Of a DNA stretch of 64,000 nucleotides, positions 1-9,520 are shown one piece after another. The stretch lies in contig NZ_PGES01000001.1 in assembly GCF_002797895.1 (NCBI RefSeq), positions 5,766,001 to 5,830,000 of the forward strand, read 5' to 3'. Numbering within the stretch: the stretch's first letter is position 1; each line of letters begins with the position of its first letter. The DNA is from Janthinobacterium sp. 67 (GTDB lineage Bacteria > Pseudomonadota > Gammaproteobacteria > Burkholderiales > Burkholderiaceae_D). The position numbers were made by a program, and so were the translations under genes. The notes under the pieces were generated by a model. That model did not search any database. It worked only from the letters and a program-made list of their open reading frames with translations, and was not told the origin of the DNA.

Positions 1-2
1 GC

Positions 3-56
3 GCGACGCAAGTGTCGTGCTCGGGCTTCGGCGAGGTGATGATCGAGCACATGTAA
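3..56 (+). CDS. icd: isocitrate dehydrogenase (NADP), C-terminal end only
   Basis: Only the last 17 codons and the stop lie in the window; the rest of the gene is upstream of the left edge. The tail ends in CSGFGEVMIEHM, which closely resembles the C-terminus of E. coli Icd as I remember it (CSEFGDAIIENM). Icd makes 2-oxoglutarate and NADPH in the TCA cycle. In several Burkholderiales icd lies upstream of a cold-shock gene and clpS-clpA, as here, which supports the call. A bidirectional terminator follows within 35 bases. The identity rests on a short match plus context. Confidence 0.75.
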   Translation, partial: ATQVSCSGFGEVMIEHM

Positions 57-90
57 TGGAGGGGCAGGGCGCTGCGCGCCCTGCGGACGA

Positions 91-120
91 AAAAAAACCC
101 CGTTCGAAAACGGGGTTTTT
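91..120. terminator. bidirectional terminator between icd and the cold-shock gene
   Basis: An 11-bp perfect stem (AAAACCCCGTT paired with AACGGGGTTTT) closes a CGAA loop. It has an A tract on the left and a T tract on the right, so it can end transcription from icd (plus strand) and from the converging csp gene (minus strand). Confidence 0.9.
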
Positions 121-142
121 CACATCTGAGGGCCGGCGATGC

Positions 143-346
143 TTAGGCTGCTTGGATGTTGGAAGCTTGCTTGCCTTTAGGGCCTTGCGTGACTTCGAAT
201 TGAACTTTTTGACCTTCTTTGAGGGTCTTGAAACCGTTCATGTTGATTGCGGAGAAATGAGCAAACAAATCTTCGCCGCCATCATCTGGAGTGATGAAGC
301 CAAAACCTTTGGAATCATTGAACCACTTAACTGTACCTGTTGCCAT
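143..346 (-). CDS. cold-shock protein, CspA family
   Basis: Small nucleic-acid-binding protein of 67 residues forming one cold-shock domain. It carries RNP1 (KGFGFI) and RNP2-like (DLFAHF) motifs and begins [10 protein letters not shown], typical of CspA/CspE proteins. These act as RNA chaperones that melt mRNA structure, often in the cold. An in-frame TTG five codons upstream would add MKVLF, but the ATG at 346 gives the usual length and N-terminus. It is divergent from clpS, the position cspD has in E. coli, yet the sequence looks more like CspA, so no symbol is given. A 0.1-kb leader with a strong palindrome precedes it. Confidence 0.93.
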   Translation of the reverse strand: MATGTVKWFNDSKGFGFITPDDGGEDLFAHFSAINMNGFKTLKEGQKVQFEVTQGPKGKQASNIQAA

Positions 347-390
347 AAAAAGAACTTTCAAAATTAAAACAAATCACACGAGCCATAAAA

Positions 391-406
391 GCAAGAAGCT
401 TCTTGC
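391..406. promoter_or_regulatory. perfect 16-bp palindrome in the cold-shock gene leader
   Basis: GCAAGAAGCTTCTTGC is fully self-complementary. It lies about 45 bases upstream of the csp start codon, inside the probable 5' untranslated region. csp leaders are known to hold temperature-sensitive RNA structure. A regulatory role here is inferred from position alone. Confidence 0.4.
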
Positions 407-465
407 CCCCTCCTCGACGTCTCACTTCTTATCAAGCTGTACATTACTGCAACAGTCGATACAGC

Positions 466-494
466 ATTGTTGGCGGAATAAATAATGAAGTCAA
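466..494 (-). promoter_or_regulatory. possible promoter of the cold-shock gene
   Basis: On the minus strand TTGACT (489-494) is followed after 17 bases by AACAAT (466-471). The -35 box is good and the -10 box is weak. Transcription from here would give a leader of about 115 nt, similar to the long leaders of cold-inducible csp genes. The rest of the 347-667 gap shows no gene; it must also hold the clpS promoter, which I could not place. Confidence 0.35.
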
Positions 495-667
495 GCGCTT
501 TTCCATCGATATTGCCAAATTCTTCACGACAACCAAAAAAGCAACTCTTGATTTTGACGGCAAGGTCGCCATCTGCGCACTATTAAGAAAACGCGTAAGA
601 TTGAAAACAATTGGAAAGGCGTAGATATTGCGCATGACAACCACTGTGAAAGCATTAGAATAAGCGT

Positions 668-970
668 ATGGCAACCAAGCACGACACAGAAACCCTGCTG
701 GAGCGGCAAGTGCTGAAGCCGCCACCGCTCTACCAGGTGGCCTTGCTCAATGACGACTACACCCCGATGGAATTCGTGGTGGCCATCATTCAGGAGTATT
801 TCAACAAGGACCGTGAAACGGCGACGCAAATCATGCTCAGTGTTCATCGCTACGGCAAAGGAGTGTGCGGCGTGTTCTCTAAAGATATAGCGTGTACCAA
901 AGTGGAGTTCGTTTTAACGCATGCGCGCAAGGCGGGGCATCCCCTGCAGTGCGTGATGGAGGAAGTATGA
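668..970 (+). CDS. clpS: ATP-dependent Clp protease adaptor ClpS
   Basis: Adaptor of 100 residues that binds the N-domain of ClpA and delivers N-degron substrates to ClpAP. The conserved core is visible: [16 protein letters not shown] in the N-terminal third, then [11 protein letters not shown] and a C-terminal [16 protein letters not shown] segment. The length fits the family. Its stop overlaps the clpA start (ATGA at 967-970), so the two are translationally coupled, as in most proteobacteria. Confidence 0.97.
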   Translation: MATKHDTETLLERQVLKPPPLYQVALLNDDYTPMEFVVAIIQEYFNKDRETATQIMLSVHRYGKGVCGVFSKDIACTKVEFVLTHARKAGHPLQCVMEEV

Positions 971-3267
971 TTGCGCAGGAATTAGAAGTAAGTTTGCACA
1001 TGGCGTTTGTCGAAGCTCGGCAGGCACGGCACGAATTCATCACGGTTGAGCATTTACTGCTGGCACTGCTGGACAATCCCTCCGCTGCCGAGGTATTGCG
1101 TGCCTGCGCGGTCAATATTGAAGACCTGCGCAAGACCCTCACCAATTTCATCGGCGATAACACGCCGACCGTGCCTGGCACGGGCGAAGTCGACACCCAG
1201 CCGACGCTTGGTTTCCAGCGCGTGATCCAGCGCGCCATCATGCACGTCCAATCCGCCTCGAACGGCAAGAAGGAAGTCACGGGCGCCAATGTGCTCGTGG
1301 CCATCTTCGGCGAAAAGGACTCGCATGCTGTTTACTACCTGCACCAGCAGGGCGTGACGCGCCTGGACGTGGTCAATTTCATTTCGCACGGCGTGCGCAA
1401 GGACCAGTCGACGGAAAGCGCGAAAGCCTCCGAAGGCGTGGAAGAAGCGCCCGTCGATGGCCAGCCGAAGGAAAGCCCGCTCGACCAGTTCACGCAAAAC
1501 CTGAACAAGGCCGCGGCCGAGGGCAGGATCGACCCCCTGATCGGGCGCGAGGACGAAGTCGACCGCGTGATCCAGATCCTCTGCCGTCGCCGCAAGAACA
1601 ATCCGCTGCTCGTGGGTGAAGCGGGCGTGGGCAAGACGGCCATCGCCGAAGGCCTGGCCTACCGCATCACGCAAAGCGACGTGCCGGAAATCCTGCAGAA
1701 TGCCGTCGTGTATTCGCTGGACATGGGCGCCTTGCTGGCCGGTACCAAATACCGCGGCGACTTCGAACAGCGTTTGAAAGCCGTGCTGAAACAGTTGAAG
1801 GACAATCCGAACGGCATCCTGTTCATTGACGAGATCCACACCATCATCGGTGCGGGTTCGGCCTCGGGCGGCACGCTGGACGCGTCCAACCTGCTGAAAC
1901 CGGCACTGGCGAATGGCCAGCTGAAGTGCATCGGCGCGACCACGTACACGGAATTCCGCGGCGTGTTCGAGAAAGACCATGCGCTCTCGCGCCGCTTCCA
2001 GAAAGTGGACGTCAACGAGCCGACCGTCGAGCAAACCGTGCAAATCTTGCGCGGCCTCAAATCGCGCTTCGAAGAGCACCATGGCGTGAAATACTCGGCT
2101 TCGGCCCTGTCGACGGCGGCCGAACTGGCGGCGCGCTTCATCAACGACCGCCATCTGCCCGACAAGGCGATCGACGTGATCGATGAAGCGGGCGCGGCGC
2201 AGCGCATCTTGCCGAAGTCGAAGCAAAAGAAAACCATCGGCAAGGCCGAGATCGAGGACATCATCGCCAAGATCGCGCGCATTCCGCCGCAAACGGTCAA
2301 CCAGGACGACCGCAGCAAGCTGCAGACGATCGACCGCGACCTGCGCAATGTCGTCTTCGGGCAAGATCCCGCCATCGACGCGCTGGCTTCGGCCATCAAG
2401 ATGGCGCGTGCCGGCCTGGGCAAGACGGACAAGCCGATCGGCTCCTTCCTGTTCTCCGGTCCGACCGGCGTCGGCAAGACCGAGGTGGCCAAGCAACTGG
2501 CCTTCATCCTCGGTATCGAGCTGATCCGTTTCGACATGTCGGAATACATGGAACGCCACGCCGTCAGCCGTTTGATCGGCGCGCCGCCGGGCTACGTCGG
2601 TTTCGACCAGGGCGGTCTGCTGACGGAAGCGATCACCAAGAAGCCGCATGCGGTCTTGCTGCTCGATGAAATTGAAAAAGCCCATCCGGACATTTTCAAT
2701 ATCCTGCTGCAAGTGATGGACCATGGCACCTTGACGGACAACAATGGCCGCAAAGCCGATTTCCGCAACGTGATCATCATCATGACGACCAATGCGGGCG
2801 CGGAAAGCTTGCAAAAGACGTCGATCGGCTTCACCAATTCGAAGCAGGCTGGCGACGAGATGGCCGACATCAAGCGCATGTTCACGCCGGAGTTCCGCAA
2901 CCGTATCGACGCGACCATCAGCTTCCGTGCGCTGGACCAGGAAATCATCCTGCGCGTGGTCGACAAGTTCCTCATGCAGCTGGAAGAGCAGTTGCACGAG
3001 AAAAAGGTCGAAGCCGTGTTTACCGAGAAGCTGCGTGCCTTCCTTGGCAAGAAAGGCTTCGATCCGCTGATGGGCGCGCGGCCGATGGCGCGCTTGATCC
3101 AGGACATGATCCGCAAGGCCCTGGCCGACGAACTGCTATTCGGCCGCCTGGTCACCGGCGGACGCGTCACGGTCGACCTCGACGACAAGGACCAGGTCTT
3201 GCTGGAATTCCCGGAACCGCCAGATGCGGCACCGACGGCTGCGCCGGAAACGGTGGAAGTGGAATAA
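967..3267 (+). CDS. clpA: ATP-dependent Clp protease ATP-binding subunit ClpA
   Basis: Hexameric AAA+ unfoldase of 766 residues that feeds substrates to ClpP. It has an N-terminal Clp repeat domain (about 1-145). The first AAA+ module has Walker A GEAGVGKT near residue 217 and Walker B LFIDEIH near 285. The second has Walker A GPTGVGKT near 498. A ClpB-type D2 small domain follows. The ATG at 967 was chosen because it overlaps the clpS stop and begins [10 protein letters not shown], the usual ClpA start; the open frame further upstream only overlaps clpS. A hairpin terminator follows at 3284. Confidence 0.98.
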   Translation: MIAQELEVSLHMAFVEARQARHEFITVEHLLLALLDNPSAAEVLRACAVNIEDLRKTLTNFIGDNTPTVPGTGEVDTQPTLGFQRVIQRAIMHVQSASNGKKEVTGANVLVAIFGEKDSHAVYYLHQQGVTRLDVVNFISHGVRKDQSTESAKASEGVEEAPVDGQPKESPLDQFTQNLNKAAAEGRIDPLIGREDEVDRVIQILCRRRKNNPLLVGEAGVGKTAIAEGLAYRITQSDVPEILQNAVVYSLDMGALLAGTKYRGDFEQRLKAVLKQLKDNPNGILFIDEIHTIIGAGSASGGTLDASNLLKPALANGQLKCIGATTYTEFRGVFEKDHALSRRFQKVDVNEPTVEQTVQILRGLKSRFEEHHGVKYSASALSTAAELAARFINDRHLPDKAIDVIDEAGAAQRILPKSKQKKTIGKAEIEDIIAKIARIPPQTVNQDDRSKLQTIDRDLRNVVFGQDPAIDALASAIKMARAGLGKTDKPIGSFLFSGPTGVGKTEVAKQLAFILGIELIRFDMSEYMERHAVSRLIGAPPGYVGFDQGGLLTEAITKKPHAVLLLDEIEKAHPDIFNILLQVMDHGTLTDNNGRKADFRNVIIIMTTNAGAESLQKTSIGFTNSKQAGDEMADIKRMFTPEFRNRIDATISFRALDQEIILRVVDKFLMQLEEQLHEKKVEAVFTEKLRAFLGKKGFDPLMGARPMARLIQDMIRKALADELLFGRLVTGGRVTVDLDDKDQVLLEFPEPPDAAPTAAPETVEVE

Positions 3268-3283
3268 ACTTCCTGCAGTCAAT

Positions 3284-3318
3284 GAAAAACCCGCCCACGC
3301 AAGTGGCGCGGGTTTTTT
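3284..3318 (+). terminator. rho-independent terminator after clpA
   Basis: An AAAACCCG arm pairs with CGGGTTTT. An inner CCAC/GTGG stem closes a GCAA tetraloop, and a run of seven T follows. It lies 17 bases past the clpA stop. Confidence 0.9.
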
Positions 3319-3429
3319 TACGTTTTTGTGGGCAATAAAGAAGGTTTTCTTTGGTCGCGCTTATGCCAGAATTGCTATCCGGTATCGACATGATGTCCAT
3401 GCCGCCTTGACCGCTATCTGGATGCCCAC

Positions 3430-6400
3430 ATGAAAATTTCCCGCAATCTAGCCTTGCTCCTGTTGTCCGCCGGCCTGCTGGCTGACGCGGCTGCCGCCGC
3501 TCCTGCCGGCAGCTATTTCCGTTTCCCCGCCGTACGCGGCGATACCGTCGTTTTCACGGCTGAAGGTGATTTGTGGAAAAGCAATATCCACGGTGGCGCG
3601 GCGCAGCGCCTGACCACGCATCCCGGCTATGAAACGAACGCGGCAATTTCGCGCGACGGCCAGTGGCTGGCGTTTTCCGCCGCCTATGAAGGGGCGCAGG
3701 AAGCGTACGTGATGCCGCTGGCGGGCGGCTTGCCGCGCCGCATTTCATATGACAATGGCGGCGTGCTGGTGCTGGGCTGGACGGCGCAGGGCGAAGTGCT
3801 GGTCAGCACGCAAAATACGGATGGGCCGGCATCGCGCCGCATCGTCGCCGCCATCGATCCCGTGAAACAGACGCGGCGCGTGTTTCCCGTGGCCGACGCC
3901 AACGACGCCGTGCTCGACGACGCGGGCAAGACGCTGTTCTTCACGCGTTTCGGCCTGGCCATGACCAACGACAATGTGCGCAACTACCGGGGCGGCGCGC
4001 ATGCCACCCTGTGGCGCTTTGACCTCGATGGCAAGGGCGAGGCCGTGCGCATGCATGCGGAGCCTGCCGTGTTGGCGGGCAACAACAAGCGCCCCATGTG
4101 GTGGCAGGGCCGCGTCTATTACATCAGCGACGCGGGCGGCAGCGACAATCTGTGGAGCATGCTGCCCGACGGCTCCGACCGCCGCGCCTTGACGACCCAC
4201 ACGCAGTGGGACGTGCGCAATGCCCAGCTGGGCGATGGCAAGATCGTGTATCAATTGGGCGCGGACCTGCAGGTGCTGGACCTGGCGGCAGGCACGGACT
4301 CGCCACCACTAGCGATCAGCCTCGTGTCCGACTTCGACCAGCAGCGCGCGCGCCAGATCCGCTCGCCATTGGACACCCTCTCCAACGTGCAGCTGTCCGG
4401 CAAGGATGAGCGCATCATCCTGACGGCACGCGGCAAGGTCAGCATCGCCGGTACGGGCAGCCTGCGCCGGGTCGATATCGCCATTCCCGATGGGGCAAGG
4501 GCGCGCGACGCCGTCTTTTCCAGCGACGAGAAATCCGTCTTCGCCATCGTCGACACGAGCGGAGAAAACGAAATCTGGAAGTATGCCGCCGATGGCTCGG
4601 GCAAGGGCGAGCAGCTGACGACGCAGGGCGACAACCACCGCTGGAAGCTGTACCCGTCGCCGGATGGGCGCTGGCTGGCGCACACGGACAAGAAGGGCCG
4701 CTTCTGGCTGCTGGACCTGGCGACCAGGGGCAACCAGCTGATCGACGATGCGGGCAAGGCGGGCGTGGACAAGCACGACGAAGTGCAATGGTCGCCCGAC
4801 AGCCGCAACCTGGCCATCGTGCGCGTGGCCAGCAACGAGCAGCGCGAGCAGATCGGCCTGTACAACCTTGCATCGAAACAGCTGCAATTCGTCACCAGCG
4901 ACCGTTATACCTCCGGTTCGCCCGTGTTTTCGCCCGACGGCAAGTGGTTGTACTTTTTGTCGGCGCGCAATTTTCAGCTGGCCAATGGCTCGCCATGGGG
5001 CGACCGCAACATGGGTCCCGTGTTCGACAAGCGCATCGGCGTGTATGCGCTGGCGCTGCAGCCGGGCAACCGTTTCCCGTTCCAGGCCGACGATGAGCTG
5101 AGCCGTCCGGGAGTGAAACCGGCCGAGACGGACGATGAAAAGGCGGCCGAACAGGCGGCGGAAAAAGCGCTGGAAAAGGCCGGTGGCAAGTCGGCCGTGA
5201 AAAAGGCGCCGGCCGCCTTGCCTGCCATCGTCAGCCAGAGCCTGGCCGAGCGTTTGTATGAAGTGCCGCTGGCTGCGGGCAACTACAGTGCGCTGGCTGT
5301 GGACGACAAGCGCCTGTATTTCCTCGAACGCGACAGCGGCGAGAACAAGTCCAGCCTGAAGACGCTTGCCATAGGCAATGCGGGCTCGAAGCCGGAACTG
5401 CTGGTGACCAATGTGCGCGAATTCGACCTGGCGCAGGATAAAAAACATTTGTACTACCGCACGGCCACGGCCACCGGCCCGGGCGAGATGCTGGTGATCG
5501 AGGCGGGCGCCAAGCTGCCGGCCGACCTGTCGAAAGCCAAGGTCAAGGTCGACGACTGGACGTTCGTGTCGAATCCGCGCCTGGAATGGAAACAGATGTT
5601 CAACGACGCCTGGCGCCTGCACCGCGACTTCCTGTACGACGCGAAGATGCGCGGCGTGAACTGGAAGGCGGCGCGCGACAAATATGCGCCGCTGGTCGAG
5701 CGGGTCACGGACCGGGCCGAACTCAATGACGTGCTGGGCATGATGGTGGCCGAAGTGGGCGCCCTGCATTCGCAGATACGCCCCGGCGAATTGCGCCGCA
5801 CGGAGCAGGAAGGTACGCCGGCGGGCTTGGGCGCCGTGCTGGCGCGCACCAGCGATGGCTACTTGGTCGAGCATGTCTACCGCAGCGAAGCGGAATTGCC
5901 GTCGGCGCGCGCGCCGCTGTCGCGCCCCGACGTGGACGTGAAGGCGGGCGACGTGATCACGGCCGTCAACGGCAAGGACGTGCTGGCCGCGCGCGATATC
6001 AGCGATTTGCTGTTGAATCAGGCCGACAAGCAGGTGCTGCTGCAGGTCAAACGTGGCAAGGGCGCGCCGCGCGCCGTCATCGTCACGCCCGTCAACATGG
6101 CGAAACAGACGGTGCTGCGCTATGGCGACTGGGAATTGAGCCGCGCCGAGCAGGTGGCTGCCGCCTCGCAGGGACGCATCGGCTACCTGCACCTGCGCGC
6201 CATGGGCGCCAATGACATCGCCTCGTTCGCCCGCGATTTTTACGCCAACATCAACCGCGAAGGCTTGATCATCGACGTGCGGCGCAATAACGGCGGCAAT
6301 ATCGACAGCTGGATCATCGAAAAACTGCTGCGCAAGGCCTGGGCTTACTGGGCGCCGCCAGGCGTGCAGCCGTCGTCGAACATGCAGAACACCTTCCGCG

Positions 6401-6774
6401 GCCATTTGGTGGTGTTGGTCGATGAACTCACGTATTCGGATGGCGAGACTTTCGCCGCCGGCATCAAGGCATTGAAACTGGCGCCGCTGGTGGGCAAGCG
6501 CACGGCCGGCGCCGGCGTCTGGCTCAGCGACAATACGCGCCTGGCCGACAACGGCATGGCGCGCGTGGCGGAAAACGGCCAGTTCGGCATCGACGGCCAG
6601 TGGCTGATCGAAGGCGTGGGCGTGGTGCCGGATGTGGAGGTGGAAAACCCGCCGCACGCTACCTTCAATGGCGCCGACCGCCAGCTGGAAGTGGCGCTCG
6701 ACATGCTGGCGAAAAAGCTCAAGGAGCAGCCGCGCCCCGCCTTCCAGGCGCAGCCGATCCCCGCGCTCAGGTAG
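3430..6774 (+). CDS. secreted tricorn-like S41 peptidase
   Basis: Large predicted periplasmic protease of 1114 residues with an N-terminal signal peptide (hydrophobic segment 7-26, AAAAA before APAGS). The first two thirds hold WD40/TolB-like propeller repeats (for example SPDGRWLAH, SPDSRNLAI, SPDGKWLYF). A core domain, a PDZ domain (about 800-890) and an S41 peptidase domain follow. By comparison with tricorn protease, likely catalytic residues are His780 (GALHSQI), Ser1003-Asp1004 (LTYSDGE) and Glu1061 (LIEGVGVVPD), all present. A lysine- and alanine-rich linker lies near 555-600. Tricorn trims peptides in archaea; the substrate here is unknown. The gene stands alone and ends 5 bases from the convergent LytTR regulator. 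Confidence 0.92.
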   Translation: MKISRNLALLLLSAGLLADAAAAAPAGSYFRFPAVRGDTVVFTAEGDLWKSNIHGGAAQRLTTHPGYETNAAISRDGQWLAFSAAYEGAQEAYVMPLAGGLPRRISYDNGGVLVLGWTAQGEVLVSTQNTDGPASRRIVAAIDPVKQTRRVFPVADANDAVLDDAGKTLFFTRFGLAMTNDNVRNYRGGAHATLWRFDLDGKGEAVRMHAEPAVLAGNNKRPMWWQGRVYYISDAGGSDNLWSMLPDGSDRRALTTHTQWDVRNAQLGDGKIVYQLGADLQVLDLAAGTDSPPLAISLVSDFDQQRARQIRSPLDTLSNVQLSGKDERIILTARGKVSIAGTGSLRRVDIAIPDGARARDAVFSSDEKSVFAIVDTSGENEIWKYAADGSGKGEQLTTQGDNHRWKLYPSPDGRWLAHTDKKGRFWLLDLATRGNQLIDDAGKAGVDKHDEVQWSPDSRNLAIVRVASNEQREQIGLYNLASKQLQFVTSDRYTSGSPVFSPDGKWLYFLSARNFQLANGSPWGDRNMGPVFDKRIGVYALALQPGNRFPFQADDELSRPGVKPAETDDEKAAEQAAEKALEKAGGKSAVKKAPAALPAIVSQSLAERLYEVPLAAGNYSALAVDDKRLYFLERDSGENKSSLKTLAIGNAGSKPELLVTNVREFDLAQDKKHLYYRTATATGPGEMLVIEAGAKLPADLSKAKVKVDDWTFVSNPRLEWKQMFNDAWRLHRDFLYDAKMRGVNWKAARDKYAPLVERVTDRAELNDVLGMMVAEVGALHSQIRPGELRRTEQEGTPAGLGAVLARTSDGYLVEHVYRSEAELPSARAPLSRPDVDVKAGDVITAVNGKDVLAARDISDLLLNQADKQVLLQVKRGKGAPRAVIVTPVNMAKQTVLRYGDWELSRAEQVAAASQGRIGYLHLRAMGANDIASFARDFYANINREGLIIDVRRNNGGNIDSWIIEKLLRKAWAYWAPPGVQPSSNMQNTFRGHLVVLVDELTYSDGETFAAGIKALKLAPLVGKRTAGAGVWLSDNTRLADNGMARVAENGQFGIDGQWLIEGVGVVPDVEVENPPHATFNGADRQLEVALDMLAKKLKEQPRPAFQAQPIPALR

Positions 6775-6779
6775 TCCCG

Positions 6780-7499
6780 CTACAGGCCGCAGGCGGCCTT
6801 GAACTGCTGCGCGCGGCGGCGCGACACCTCGACCACGCTGCCGTCCAGCAGGTGCAGGACCAGGCCATCGGCGGCGTTCGGCGCCAGCTGCGCCACCTGC
6901 GCCAGGTTGACGATCTGGCGCCGGTTGGCGCGCAGGAACAGGGCGGGATCGAGCTTTTCTTCCAGCTGGTTCAGGGTGCGCAGCATCAGCGGCCGCTGCG
7001 CGCCGAAATGCACGCGCGTGTAATTGCCTTCCGATTCCAGCAGGCGGATATCGCCAAACGCGACGAACCAGCAGCGTTCCCCATCCTTGATGAAGACCTT
7101 GCGCGGCGCAGGCGGCGGCACGGCTTGGGCCCGCGCGCCGGCGCGCGCCAGCGCCGTGGCCAGGCGCGCCGCCTGCACGGGTTTTTGCAGGTAGTCGAGG
7201 GCGCTCACCTCGAACGCCTGTAGCGCGTACTGGTCGAAGGCCGTGCAAAAGATGACGTCGGGCGCATCATCGAGCGCGGCCAGCAGGTCGAAGCCGGAGC
7301 CGCCCGGCATCTGCACGTCGAGCAGCAGCAGGTCGGGGCGCAGCTTGCCGATCTGCGCGACGGCATCGGCTGCGCTGGCCGCCTCGCCGACGATCTCCAC
7401 GGCGCCGCACTGCACATGCGGTGCCAGCAGCCGACGCAGCTCGGCGCGCGCCAGGCGCTCGTCATCGACCAGCATGACCTTGAGCGGCGATCCGTTCAT
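6780..7499 (-). CDS. LytTR-family response regulator
   Basis: Protein of 239 residues: a receiver domain (about 1-120, phospho-acceptor Asp61 in LLLLDVQMPG) and a C-terminal LytTR DNA-binding domain (about 140-239, with ESEGNYTRVHF and LRANRRQIVNL). Such proteins bind direct repeats upstream of target promoters. Its start overlaps the stop of the upstream kinase by 4 bases (7496-7499), so the two form a coupled pair of the LytS/LytR (AlgZ/AlgR) kind. Targets are unknown. The secreted hydrolase in the same operon, or the convergent protease, are candidates by context only. Confidence 0.94.
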   Translation of the reverse strand: MNGSPLKVMLVDDERLARAELRRLLAPHVQCGAVEIVGEAASAADAVAQIGKLRPDLLLLDVQMPGGSGFDLLAALDDAPDVIFCTAFDQYALQAFEVSALDYLQKPVQAARLATALARAGARAQAVPPPAPRKVFIKDGERCWFVAFGDIRLLESEGNYTRVHFGAQRPLMLRTLNQLEEKLDPALFLRANRRQIVNLAQVAQLAPNAADGLVLHLLDGSVVEVSRRRAQQFKAACGL

Positions 7500-8554
7500 G
7501 GCCGCTCCGGCAGGTCGATGGTGGCGTAGACCCAGCCCGCCTCTTGGCGCAAGGCCAGGCTGGCGCGCTCGCCGCAGGCCAGCTGCAAGCGCTGGCGCGC
7601 ATTGCGCAAGCCGATGCCGGTGGAGCCGGACGCGCCGCGCAGCTGGCCCGTGTTGGCCACCTCGATCCGCAGCATGTCCACGCCGGTGCTGCGCTGCGCG
7701 GCAATGCGGATATCGCCGCCGTCGGCGCTCGCTTCGACGCCGTATTTGACGGCGTTTTCCACCAGCGTTTGCACGGCCATGGGCGGCACGCGCACGTGTT
7801 CCAGGTCGGGCGCGCTGATCTCGACCGCGAAGCTGACGCGCAGGCGTTCCTCGAAGCGTATCTGTTCGATGGCCAGGTAGGCGCGCACGGCGTCCAGTTC
7901 GGCCGCCAGCGGCACGGTGGGGTGCTGGCCCGATTGCAGCGCGTGGCGCATCAGCTTGGCCAGCTGGTCGATCATGTGCGCGGCCGCGTCGCGGTCTTCG
8001 AAGATCAGCGCACGCACGCTATTGAGGCTGTTGAAGAAGAAATGCGGATTGACCTGCGCCTGCAAGGCGCGCAGTTCCGCTTCCCGCCCACGCAGTTGCA
8101 GGCGCAGGGTTTCCGCTTCCAGGTGGGCGGCGCGGCGCAGCGACAGCGTGGTGAAGTAAAACACCGTCCAGGTCAAAAATACCCCGAACCAGAACAGCAG
8201 CGCGCCGGGCAGCCAGGCGATGCCCCGGATGGTGCCGGGCGGGTACATGACGTGGAAGGCTACCGTCACGCTGGCCGTCTGGATGGCGGCCAGCACCATC
8301 AGCGACGGCACGATGCGTTTCCAGCGCAAGCCGTTTGCCGCCCAGCCGCGCCGGAGCAGGACGCCATGCCACAGGTGCGACAGCAGCAGCCCGCCCAGCG
8401 AGCCCCAGCAGGCAATCGTCACGACGATGCGCAGCTGCGAGGAGCCGCCATACACGCTGTTGAACAGGGCGAGGGCGCCCCAGCCGGCCAGCTGGAAGGT
8501 CCAGTACCAGTTGATCCTGGCCAGCAGCGGCGGCCGGTGCACGGGCAGGTTCAC
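7496..8554 (-). CDS. LytS-type sensor histidine kinase
   Basis: Membrane kinase of 352 residues. About four hydrophobic segments fill residues 18-135. A short coiled coil follows, then the His_kinase domain with His171 in QVNPHFFFNSLNSV, and a GHKL ATPase domain (VENAVKYG near 240, GIGLRNARQRL near 320). It has no extracellular sensor domain, so it probably senses through the membrane region. The GTG at 8554 is used as start, 3 bases after the stop of the upstream hydrolase gene, which makes a three-gene operon. Confidence 0.92.
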   Translation of the reverse strand: MNLPVHRPPLLARINWYWTFQLAGWGALALFNSVYGGSSQLRIVVTIACWGSLGGLLLSHLWHGVLLRRGWAANGLRWKRIVPSLMVLAAIQTASVTVAFHVMYPPGTIRGIAWLPGALLFWFGVFLTWTVFYFTTLSLRRAAHLEAETLRLQLRGREAELRALQAQVNPHFFFNSLNSVRALIFEDRDAAAHMIDQLAKLMRHALQSGQHPTVPLAAELDAVRAYLAIEQIRFEERLRVSFAVEISAPDLEHVRVPPMAVQTLVENAVKYGVEASADGGDIRIAAQRSTGVDMLRIEVANTGQLRGASGSTGIGLRNARQRLQLACGERASLALRQEAGWVYATIDLPERP

Positions 8555-8557
8555 CGC

Positions 8558-9430
8558 TTAGTCCAGGAACTGTTCAATGCGTGCAACCATCCAGTCCGGC
8601 TGGTCGTACATGATGAAGTGGCGCGCCGTGTCGGCCAGCGCGATCCGCACGCCGGGCAGTTGTGCATACTGCTGCTGGAAGGTCGCTTCGATGGCGGCGC
8701 GCGGCGCGTAATCCTTGTAGGCGATCCAGGTGCCCAGCACCAGGGTCGGCGATTTGATTTTCGCCACATCCTGGCGCAGGTCGCTGGCAATCAGGGTGCC
8801 CATGGCGTTGATGACCGTTTCGCGGTCCGAGCGCTGGCCCCAGCCGATGATGCGTTCCACATCGGCCGGCGCGCTGGCCATGCCGCTTACCGTGCGGCGC
8901 TGGCTGGCGCTGGCGCCGGCCGCATCCTGGGCCCGCATGGCCGCTTGCATCTGCGTCGCCATGGCTTGCAGCTGTTCCGGCGTGCTCGATGGCAGCTGCG
9001 CCGCGCCCAGCGCCGGCAGCGAGTCGACGATCACCAGCTTGCCCGTCTGCCGCGGATGGTCGATGGCCATTTTCAGGGCCACGAAGCCGCCCAGGCTATG
9101 CCCGATGATGGCCGGCTGGGCCAGTTTTTTCGCCACGATGTAGTCGGCCAGTTGCTGTTCCGCCTGCGCCAGCAGGTCGCCTGCGATGGCCGGCACGCCG
9201 GCAAAGCCGGCCAGGGTCAGCACGTGGCATTGGCGCGTGGCTTGCGGGCCGCACAGGCGCGCCACCGTGCCTTGCCAGACTTCGCCCGATGACGCCAGGC
9301 CGGGAATCAGGATCAGCGGGCGGCCCTGGCCCGTGACCTCGGCCGTGAAGGCTGTGGGCGCGGCGGCCTGGCCGGCGCCCGCCAGCAGCACGCCGGCGAG
9401 CAGGATACAAGTTTGCAGTGTTCGTTTCAT
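8558..9430 (-). CDS. exported alpha/beta hydrolase
   Basis: Serine hydrolase of 290 residues with a signal peptide (MKRTLQTCILLAGVLLAG, cleavage near AQAA-AP). The fold signature is clear: an oxyanion-side PLILIPGLASSGEVW, nucleophile Ser112 in GHSLGG, and a late histidine in ADTARHFIMYD. A start at 9430 is preferred because GGAGGAG lies just upstream; a longer frame adds only eight residues. The substrate cannot be read from sequence; esterases and lactonases of this fold are equally possible. It is the first gene of the hydrolase-LytS-LytTR operon. Confidence 0.88.
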   Translation of the reverse strand: MKRTLQTCILLAGVLLAGAGQAAAPTAFTAEVTGQGRPLILIPGLASSGEVWQGTVARLCGPQATRQCHVLTLAGFAGVPAIAGDLLAQAEQQLADYIVAKKLAQPAIIGHSLGGFVALKMAIDHPRQTGKLVIVDSLPALGAAQLPSSTPEQLQAMATQMQAAMRAQDAAGASASQRRTVSGMASAPADVERIIGWGQRSDRETVINAMGTLIASDLRQDVAKIKSPTLVLGTWIAYKDYAPRAAIEATFQQQYAQLPGVRIALADTARHFIMYDQPDWMVARIEQFLD

Positions 9431-9520
9431 TGGGTACTCCTCCTTGACGACCATGCTAGCGGCGCCGGCGTGCGGCCGCCAGCGCCGCGGGATGAGCGGC
9501 GGCAGGGCGGGATGAGCGGT

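Noticed and set aside
1054..2997. Minus-strand open frame of 647 codons opposite clpA
   Set aside because: A shadow of clpA, whose Walker motifs and length are unambiguous.
4309..7248. Long minus-strand open frame of 979 codons opposite the tricorn-like gene
   Set aside because: It is a high-GC shadow of the real plus-strand gene, with His/Arg/Gln-rich composition and no family motif, and it runs across the end of the LytTR gene.
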